Of a stretch of DNA of 5,433 nucleotides, positions 1-5,433 are shown in pieces. The first letter of the stretch is position 1, and every line of letters starts with the position of its first letter. The DNA is from an uncultured Flavobacteriaceae bacterium (GTDB lineage Bacteria; Bacteroidota; Bacteroidia; Flavobacteriales; Flavobacteriaceae), in the NCBI GenBank assembly GCA_913031655.1, contig CAJWFY010000106.1, positions 1-5,433 of the forward strand. The letters are read 5' to 3'. Under the pieces are notes generated by a model. That model was given only the letters and a program-made list of their open reading frames with translations, made no database searches and had not been told where the DNA came from. The position numbers and the translations under genes were made by a program.

Positions 1-248
1 TCAACTATTTCAATAATTTCTGGAGCAGGTGGTGGTGGTGGTGGTGGTGGTGTTTTAATTTGTTCTGTGATAGGGATTTCTTCATCATCATCATCATCTA
101 CATTTAACGATTCATAATCGTATTGCGCTTCGTATGTTTTTGCTTCAATAGCTCTCCATGAAACAAGCAAAACAATACATAATCCAAAAGCAAATAGCAA
201 ACTACTATAATTTCTTAAATCAGATTGTGGATTTTTTTTTGACTGCAT
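1..248 (-). CDS. Energy transducer TonB family protein, N-terminal part (cut by left edge)
   Basis: Eighty-two codons are visible and the reading frame is still open at the left edge. The layout is that of a TonB-type energy transducer: a short basic cytoplasmic N-terminus (residues 1-13, with Lys4, Lys5 and Arg12), one hydrophobic membrane segment at about 15-31 (SLLFAFGLCIVLLVSW), an acidic run at 51-57 (five Asp, two Glu), then a proline run at 67-74 followed by APE. Proline-rich linkers spanning the periplasm are typical of TonB. The C-terminal domain that would touch the TonB box of outer-membrane receptors lies outside the window, so the assignment rests on architecture and neighbourhood. 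TonB proteins pass energy from the proton gradient, via ExbB/ExbD, to outer-membrane transporters; no exbB or exbD is visible here. The ATG at 248-246 is chosen because an in-frame TAA lies at 260-258 and no other ATG intervenes. No Shine-Dalgarno is seen. The gene begins 60 bp after the vanZ-like gene and is probably in the same operon. Confidence 0.82.
   Translation of the reverse strand, partial: MQSKKNPQSDLRNYSSLLFAFGLCIVLLVSWRAIEAKTYEAQYDYESLNVDDDDDEEIPITEQIKTPPPPPPPPAPEIIEIV
28..51. repeat. GGT trinucleotide repeat, 8 units, inside the tonB-like gene
   Basis: Eight perfect GGT units on the plus strand read, on the coding strand, as seven CCA codons and one CCT, giving the run of eight prolines at residues 67-74. 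Gain or loss of units would change linker length without a frameshift. The near-exclusive use of CCA makes the DNA itself repetitive. Confidence 0.9.
84..98. repeat. ATC/GAT trinucleotide repeat, 5 units, inside the tonB-like gene
   Basis: Five consecutive GAT codons on the minus strand encode Asp51-55, followed by two GAA codons (Glu56-57). This forms an acidic patch about ten residues before the proline run. It is a second in-frame simple-sequence tract in the same gene. Confidence 0.88.
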
Positions 249-308
249 AAGTTCTAATTATTCTTGAGCTAAAATAATTTTTTTTTTTAAATTAAAAGCT
301 AAGAGTGT
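249..308 (-). other. 60-bp spacer between the vanZ-like and tonB-like genes
   Basis: The spacer is very AT-rich and holds an 11-nt homopolymer at 278-288 (T on plus, A on the transcribed sense strand). AGCT occurs on either side of it (267-270 and 297-300) with short pairable arms (AATTT/AAATT) inside. The possible stem is interrupted by an internal loop and is not followed by a U-run at the right place, so I do not call a terminator. No match to the flavobacterial promoter consensus (TTG at about -33, TAnnTTTG at about -7) is seen. Confidence 0.5.
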
Positions 309-668
309 TTATTTTTTAGAAATATATAAACTATATGCTACTATTCCTAATAAGATGCCACATGAATTTGCAATAAAATCTGCCCAATCACTATATCTAT
401 TAATCGGCAAGATTCCTTGTAAAAACTCTGTTAAACTAGCTATTAAAAATACAAACAATAAACTTTTTAATGGAAATGAAGTGTTTGAATAGGATTCTAA
501 GCGTATCCACATAATTGACATAATAAAATACATAGATAAATGAATAAGCTTGTCAAGCTCAAAAAGTTTAAACTCCGGCAAGGTGAGGTTAGAGATCGGA
601 ACTAATGAGATTATTACTATTAAAAAAGTATAAGTAAATGTTACTTTTTTAAATAAGGGTTTATCCAC
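309..668 (-). CDS. VanZ-like family membrane protein
   Basis: This is a 119-residue protein with four predicted membrane segments at about 9-28, 41-57, 67-87 and 95-115, ending in a basic SKK tail. The VanZ-family pattern is clear: Asp39-Lys40-x-x-His43 before the second segment, Glu81-x-x-Gln84 in the third, then Arg91, Asp94, Asp97, Asn101, Gly104 and Gly108 around the fourth. The family is named after the teicoplanin-resistance accessory protein VanZ, but most bacterial members have no demonstrated function, and nothing here suggests antibiotic resistance. The protein presumably sits in the inner membrane. The start is GTG (668-666): an in-frame TAG at 671-669 directly precedes it, so the gene cannot begin earlier, and the next in-frame Met codon is residue 46, inside the second membrane segment. 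The start overlaps the last 8 bp of gcvH, which suggests translational coupling. The cellular role is unknown. Confidence 0.9.
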   Translation of the reverse strand: MDKPLFKKVTFTYTFLIVIISLVPISNLTLPEFKLFELDKLIHLSMYFIMSIMWIRLESYSNTSFPLKSLLFVFLIASLTEFLQGILPINRYSDWADFIANSCGILLGIVAYSLYISKK

Positions 669-1041
669 CTATTAATTCTTTATAGGCCTGAGCAGTTAAC
701 AACTGTTCTATTTCTGACACGTCTTTGATCTCCATTTTAATAATCCATCCTTCTCCATACGGATCCTCATTAATAAGCTCTGGATTATCTTCTAAACTTT
801 CATTCATTTCTGTTATTTTTCCTGAAACTGGTATAAACAAATCAGAAACTGTCTTAACCGCTTCTACAGAGCCAAAAATTTCTTCTTTATTAAGTTCATC
901 TCCTAAAGATTCTATTTCAACATATACTATATCACCAAGCTCTCCTTGGGCATAATCCGTAATACCAATTGTAGCATTATCTCCTTCAATTTTAACCCAC
1001 TCATGATCTTTAGTGTATCTTAATTCTGGCTTTATTTCCAT
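661..1041 (-). CDS. gcvH: Glycine cleavage system H protein (lipoyl carrier)
   Basis: GcvH is the cytoplasmic shuttle of the glycine cleavage system. Its lipoyl arm accepts the aminomethyl group from P protein (glycine decarboxylase), presents it to T protein, and is reoxidised by L protein. The 126-residue length is normal for the family and the protein looks complete. Visible landmarks are TKDHEWV (residues 10-16), GITDYAQGELGDIVYVE (26-42), the lipoylation site GSVEAVKTVSDLFIPVSG (57-74) with the modified lysine as Lys63, NEDPYGEGWIIKM (91-103), and the C-terminal LLTAQAYKEL (114-123). The ATG at 1041-1039 is the first after an in-frame TAA at 1053-1051. No Shine-Dalgarno is present. The gene starts 54 bp after the sprA stop, and its TAA overlaps the GTG of the vanZ-like gene. 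The partners gcvP, gcvT and lpd and the lipoylation enzymes are not in the window. All residues expected for function appear to be present. Confidence 0.97.
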   Translation of the reverse strand: MEIKPELRYTKDHEWVKIEGDNATIGITDYAQGELGDIVYVEIESLGDELNKEEIFGSVEAVKTVSDLFIPVSGKITEMNESLEDNPELINEDPYGEGWIIKMEIKDVSEIEQLLTAQAYKELIGG

Positions 1042-1095
1042 TTTATAATTTTAATTTTTGTAAATATAATTCTAAAAAATATTTTTTCATAAAAA
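1042..1095 (-). other. 54-bp sprA-gcvH spacer with a perfect AT palindrome
   Basis: The spacer is almost pure A/T and contains a perfect 14-bp palindrome, AAAAAATATTTTTT, at 1074-1087, starting 8 bases after the sprA stop codon. In RNA it could form at best a weak, GC-free hairpin, so I do not call an intrinsic terminator; the DNA would be an intrinsically bent, A-tract-like stretch. No promoter with the full flavobacterial consensus is visible, in line with read-through from sprA. Confidence 0.5.
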
Positions 1096-4000
1096 TTATT
1101 CTCCAAAATTATATCTTAAAGTCATACCTGACCTTATAGTTGTCATTGGAAAAGCTGTTGATATAGCAAATTTTGAAAATAAATGATCATAAAAGAAAAC
1201 CGCATTAAAACTCTTACTTAAAGCATAATCAGCTGACAACTTTAGTGACCACATAGTTTGTCCGGCGGTAACCTTATTGTCAAGAATATTTAAATTTCTT
1301 ATTATAGTAATGTTGTCTCTTAAATTCACATCGGCTTTGATGTTTAAATCTCCTTTAGAAACTGTTTGTCTTCCACCAAATCCGCTTCTAAATTTTAGAT
1401 CTTTTATTCTATACCCAAAACCTACTGAATAATCTGTGCCAGATGTTTCAGTAAGTAAGTTGTTGTCTAAACTTAATGAAAGAGCTCTATCTTTTTTCAA
1501 TGCCACAACTAATCTTATGGAATTTTTTAATTCCATATCGATTTTTAATAAGGGATTAAATTGCTCTACTAAATTAATATTAGTGTACAATATTTCGTTT
1601 AAAAAATTTCCTGATAAATCTTTTAAAGTAGAATCTTTAGAGTCAAATTCTAAATTTGATTTAAAGCTATTTAATGTGTAACTAGAACGATAAGAGTGTC
1701 CAATACTAAATCTTTTAAAGCGGTCTTTGAAAAATTCTAAATTAATTAACCCGCTGTACTGTAAAGACCAATTGGGTAGTGGTGTGCTTGTAATTGCGCT
1801 TAAGGAAATACCATTAGGATCTTTTCCTGAGTAAGCTGAAATAAATGCCGGAATCAAAACAGCTTGATTGTTTTTTCCATAACCTAACGGAAACCCAAAC
1901 TCATCAATATCTCCACTGGGATTTCCATTTTTTAACGCCAGTCTATTTGCAATTATTAATCTATTATTTTGAAAATTATCAAAAGTAAATGATTCATTTC
2001 CGTTGCTTTTCTTAAAAGAGGTCTTTATTAAAATTGTTGAAATAGCGAAATTCCCAAATGAATTGGGAGTCAAAGCATTATACTCATTGTCAAGAACTAT
2101 AAAATTCTCTGAAAAATTTTCAGAATAAACTCTGTTGGCCTTTAAATCAATTTTCAGGTCATCTATCCAACTTAGCTCAGCAACTAAATCAAATTTAGTA
2201 TTATGGACTTGTGTGAATTGTTCATTAAAACTAGGAAAATTTGTAAGCCATCCATTTTTTGCAGCTTCATATCTAACATCAGATTGACTTCCAAAAACAA
2301 AAGCCAAAGAAGGTCTAGCAGTCCCCAAAAATCCAAGAGTTTGAGTGTAGCCAGGCAAAACTTTTCCGTTATTTTCAGAATAATTCACTTTAAACCGAGT
2401 AAGTCCCGTTGCCAGTCCGATAACTGAGTTAAGAATTTTGTCTTGTAATGATTTTGGTTTTTTCTTTTTAACTAAACCTAAATTTTTATAAAATTTAGAC
2501 ATGCTAAAAGACGTATTAAAAGTATGTGTATTGGCATTTTGAATTGTATTGACTCTACCTAAAACATTTCCTGATTCATCTTCAACCTGAGCCATTGCAT
2601 CTGATCCCCTTTCCCAATTAAAATCTCCAGAATAATTATAACTACTAGTAATGAAATTAATTAAAGGAAAGAATTTAAAAGGCAACTGATATGATAATTG
2701 AAACGATTGATTGTGTGAGTTGGCCTCACCTGTATTCCAAAATCCGTCCCATATATCTAAATCTTTGTTTACAACTATGTTTCCATCAGAATCATTTTGA
2801 AAGTAATTTTTAACTATGCTATTGTTCGAAGCTGAAAAATCTACTCTTAAAGAATTAGTTAAATTTTGACTTAAGTTAAGACTCCAATCAAATAGAAAAT
2901 TTCTTTGTTGAATATCAGGCAACGCTATTTGTTTTGAAGCATCAGCTCCTTCAACATAAACATCTCGAAACCTTTGACTATTAAAAGTCCTATTAATATT
3001 TGCATCAAATGAAATACTTGATAAAAGAGGATTAATATTAAATTCACTTAACCATTCTAAATATTTGTTATCACTTATAAATTTAATTGATTCAAAAGGC
3101 GTGATTACAAATGGACTAAATGAATAGCTATATTGTGAGCTAACCCTTGCTATTTTTCTAGTTAAATTTTCTACCTCATAGTCATGCTGCATCTCTTGAT
3201 TATAGCTGTATGAAAAATCAAAGTTTTCAATATCATAAACTCTTTCCTTTTGATCTTCAGCTCTATTTTTCTTTAGTCCAGTTACATTAATACTACTAAC
3301 TTTTCTATAAGTAATTGCCTGATTTCTTATAGAGTCTTTTTGACTTTTTCTTGAAGCTGAATTAATTCTATCATTTAATTTAATATCTTGATAAAAAGGA
3401 TCATATTCTGGGGATGTAAATTCTTCCGAAATAGCATATGACAAAGGAATTTGTATTTTCCATTTTTCAGGCAGTAATTGACCTACGTTAACAGCTCCTA
3501 AAAATCCATACTGCTTTGATTCTTCCCTACTTCTTTGATTAGGGGTTTTATCTATTGATCCAAATCCCACTGTAGACATCTTTCCAGAAATCGAGAAATT
3601 AGCAAAATCCGCAATATTCGCATCTACTGATGCTAAAGCTGACCAGCCTCCTTTTCCATCAATTTCTGAAAGTCTTAACTCATTAAACCAAACTTCACCA
3701 GACAAAATATCCCCGTTCTGTGTAGAAGGATTCTTTACTCCAAGCATCAAATTTTTAACAGCTCCTATTGTCGGGTTTCCTTTTATGGAAAATTTATATT
3801 TTTTTTCTCCTGGCAAACTAGAGATAGAAGTGAATTCATCAATAATTTCTAGATCTTCATTAAAGTATAAAACCTCAGATAAATTTGAGTTATTAGAAAT
3901 GGCTATAGCTTTTAATTTTGTAAGTTGTTCTAAAGAAAAATCAATGGAATTAAAATCAGGTTGCCATACTTCATCAGCACTAAATCTGTTAGAAGAATTT

Positions 4001-5433
4001 TGATTAAATGAAGTGGGCTTTAATGGAACTTCAATTTGGTAATAATTATCTTTAAAATCAGTTCCGAGTCTAATGAAACCAACTAATCTTTTGTCTAATT
4101 CTTCTGATGCGCCATCGCCTGGGAGCTTGGGACTTCCTTCAATAGACTCGGCATGAATATACATTTTTAAAGACTTGTATTGTCTCATGTCAAAATTTAA
4201 ACTTTTAAATACAGCTCTGGAATCTTTAGGTTGAAGATCCGTAATTTTAATTGACATAGACTGCTCATTTTGTCTAATTACAGAATTATTAGAATTTATT
4301 TCTTCTCTTTCCACACCAGGTGGAAGAATATAGTTTACAGGAACTCTATTTTCATTTTCTAAAATATTGACAGATCCTATTTCAAACGATGTGTTTGGGT
4401 GGTTTATATTTTCTTTATTTAAATTTTTCGAATACCTTTTCCAATCTGTCCTTACTAAATCTAGTGTCCCAAATCTTAAAGTTACAGGCTTAGAAAAATC
4501 TTTTAATAAAATTCTCATAAATCTAATCGACCTCAAATTATCAATACCATTAATTGCATCAAAGAAAGCACTATACTTGCTGCTTTTGTAAAATTGTTTA
4601 AAAACCGGAATCTTAAACTGTATCCATCTAGTAGTTTTAGTTTCTCCATTAGGAAGATCAACTTTTACATTATTTCTTACATCACTTATAAAAGGATGAT
4701 TTCCAACATCCATATTTTTTCTTATTGGCACACTATATTGAAAATAACTATCAATAGTGTTCATAGTATTGTCTTTATTTACATCTTCATTATCCGGAAT
4801 TGTAGTTGATCCTCTTTGTTTATCATTGACTTCAACAGGTGAATTTCCTTGAGTACCATTGTAATTTTTATATCTTTCAACAACCCCTCCTTTAGCATTA
4901 ATATAATACTGGTAATTATCTCCTGCAGGGTCACTTATTGGTCCGTTAAAATATTTCTCTAACTCATCTTGATCATTCATTCCGTCATACCCTAAATCCT
5001 GAAGAGGTCTGTTGTTCGTGTTAGAATCAAAAGAATATACTAAGGATTGAGTAGCTGGAGAAATTCCCCAATTAGAGTTATTTGTTATTTGTTGAGAGTT
5101 CGGTACTGGTAAACCATTTTCATATAATTTTTTTCCATCTTTTAAAATATCTTCTGAAATACTTCCTAAATCAAAAACTAAGGTTCCTAAATCGTTATCA
5201 CTTGAGCTATTTTCTTCAAAAGTATCTAACAGCCAAAATTGAATAAACTCTACATTAGATTGCTCAAAGTTAGTAGAGTTAATTTTTCTAGTTATTCCAG
5301 CCCAATTATTTTTTGGAGATTGAACAAAATCTGTGTTTATTTTATTATTGTAAGGTCCTTTTTCATCTGGAAAAAAACTTAAATCAAAAGTGTTTTGTAT
5401 TCTAGATTGACCTTCAATTAAATCTTGTTGAGG
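1096..5433 (-). CDS. sprA: SprA (Sov), T9SS outer-membrane translocon, C-terminal part (5' end beyond right edge)
   Basis: SprA forms the giant single-chain outer-membrane beta-barrel through which the type IX secretion system exports folded cargo, including gliding adhesins such as SprB in motile flavobacteria; PorV and a plug protein are known partners of the barrel. The window holds 1445 codons, open at the right edge, against roughly 2300-2500 for full-length homologues. Numbering from the right edge, SprA-family landmarks are FIQFWLLD (63-70), ISEDILKDGKKLYENGLP (92-109), RPLQDLGYDG (142-151), a PPGVERE segment, GEVWFNELRL (about 578-587), GGWSALASVDANIADF (about 593-608), PEYDPFYQDIKL (about 673), VYDIENFDFSYSYN, GKVLPGYTQTLGFLG (about 1024), RPSLAFVFGSQ, GYGKNNQAVLIPAFISAYSG (about 1183), and the terminal strand GMTLRYNFGE. 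The C-terminal half shows alternating polar/hydrophobic strands, as expected for a barrel. I see no cysteine in the visible 1445 residues. The ATG at 4980 is an internal Met, because conserved sequence continues upstream in frame. No frameshift or stop interrupts it. It is the first visible gene of the likely operon. Confidence 0.97.
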   Translation of the reverse strand, partial: PQQDLIEGQSRIQNTFDLSFFPDEKGPYNNKINTDFVQSPKNNWAGITRKINSTNFEQSNVEFIQFWLLDTFEENSSSDNDLGTLVFDLGSISEDILKDGKKLYENGLPVPNSQQITNNSNWGISPATQSLVYSFDSNTNNRPLQDLGYDGMNDQDELEKYFNGPISDPAGDNYQYYINAKGGVVERYKNYNGTQGNSPVEVNDKQRGSTTIPDNEDVNKDNTMNTIDSYFQYSVPIRKNMDVGNHPFISDVRNNVKVDLPNGETKTTRWIQFKIPVFKQFYKSSKYSAFFDAINGIDNLRSIRFMRILLKDFSKPVTLRFGTLDLVRTDWKRYSKNLNKENINHPNTSFEIGSVNILENENRVPVNYILPPGVEREEINSNNSVIRQNEQSMSIKITDLQPKDSRAVFKSLNFDMRQYKSLKMYIHAESIEGSPKLPGDGASEELDKRLVGFIRLGTDFKDNYYQIEVPLKPTSFNQNSSNRFSADEVWQPDFNSIDFSLEQLTKLKAIAISNNSNLSEVLYFNEDLEIIDEFTSISSLPGEKKYKFSIKGNPTIGAVKNLMLGVKNPSTQNGDILSGEVWFNELRLSEIDGKGGWSALASVDANIADFANFSISGKMSTVGFGSIDKTPNQRSREESKQYGFLGAVNVGQLLPEKWKIQIPLSYAISEEFTSPEYDPFYQDIKLNDRINSASRKSQKDSIRNQAITYRKVSSINVTGLKKNRAEDQKERVYDIENFDFSYSYNQEMQHDYEVENLTRKIARVSSQYSYSFSPFVITPFESIKFISDNKYLEWLSEFNINPLLSSISFDANINRTFNSQRFRDVYVEGADASKQIALPDIQQRNFLFDWSLNLSQNLTNSLRVDFSASNNSIVKNYFQNDSDGNIVVNKDLDIWDGFWNTGEANSHNQSFQLSYQLPFKFFPLINFITSSYNYSGDFNWERGSDAMAQVEDESGNVLGRVNTIQNANTHTFNTSFSMSKFYKNLGLVKKKKPKSLQDKILNSVIGLATGLTRFKVNYSENNGKVLPGYTQTLGFLGTARPSLAFVFGSQSDVRYEAAKNGWLTNFPSFNEQFTQVHNTKFDLVAELSWIDDLKIDLKANRVYSENFSENFIVLDNEYNALTPNSFGNFAISTILIKTSFKKSNGNESFTFDNFQNNRLIIANRLALKNGNPSGDIDEFGFPLGYGKNNQAVLIPAFISAYSGKDPNGISLSAITSTPLPNWSLQYSGLINLEFFKDRFKRFSIGHSYRSSYTLNSFKSNLEFDSKDSTLKDLSGNFLNEILYTNINLVEQFNPLLKIDMELKNSIRLVVALKKDRALSLSLDNNLLTETSGTDYSVGFGYRIKDLKFRSGFGGRQTVSKGDLNIKADVNLRDNITIIRNLNILDNKVTAGQTMWSLKLSADYALSKSFNAVFFYDHLFSKFAISTAFPMTTIRSGMTLRYNFGE

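Noticed and set aside
267..300. Terminator hairpin between the vanZ-like and tonB-like genes
   Set aside because: The AGCT arms pair, but an internal mismatch loop separates them from a short A/T-only stem, and no U-run follows the hairpin on the transcribed strand.
309..668. VanZ-like gene as a glycopeptide resistance determinant
   Set aside because: The family name is historical. There is no van ligase or regulator nearby, and the gene sits in a core flavobacterial gene cluster.
725..955. Plus-strand open frame opposite gcvH
   Set aside because: It lies wholly antisense to a well-conserved gcvH, is rich in Ser/Ile/Pro as expected of a complement-frame shadow, and resembles no family I recognise.
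1060..1068. Sense-strand TATATTTAC upstream of gcvH as a flavobacterial -7 promoter element
   Set aside because: It lacks the final G of TAnnTTTG and has no TTG at the expected upstream distance. In nearly pure A/T sequence such partial matches are expected by chance.
1436..4809. Several plus-strand open frames of 71-81 codons opposite sprA (for example at 1436, 2203, 3785, 4367 and 4594)
   Set aside because: All are short, antisense to clearly conserved SprA coding sequence, and show no domain, signal peptide or ribosome binding site of their own.

Overview
The window comes from a member of the Bacteroidota, most likely a marine-type Flavobacteriaceae. The DNA is strongly AT-rich, starts lack Shine-Dalgarno sequences (usual in this phylum), and most of it is a gene for SprA, the outer-membrane translocon of the type IX secretion system (T9SS), which is found only in this phylum. 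No taxon below family level can be supported from the sequence alone.

All four genes lie on the minus strand, so transcription runs from the right edge to the left. From 5433 down to 1096 is the C-terminal 1445 residues of SprA, open at the right edge with its N-terminal part outside the window. After a 54-bp gap comes gcvH (1041-661), the lipoyl carrier H protein of glycine cleavage. A VanZ-like small membrane protein follows (668-309); its GTG start overlaps the gcvH stop by 8 bp. After 60 bp begins an energy-transducer (TonB-family) gene (248-1), cut by the left edge after 82 codons.

The close spacing, common strand and absence of a convincing terminator suggest one operon. As I recall, the order sprA-gcvH-vanZ-tonB recurs in flavobacteria. 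SprA and the TonB-like protein are both envelope proteins. GcvH is a cytoplasmic one-carbon metabolism protein with no evident link to secretion, so shared expression is the safest reading.

The window looks like ordinary core genome. I see no mobile element, CRISPR array, RNA gene or obviously new system. The items worth a second look are small: a 9-A run at the start of the tonB-like gene, simple-sequence DNA encoding Asp and Pro runs in the same gene, the GTG start overlapping gcvH, a cysteine-free SprA fragment, and the conserved but unexplained gene order.
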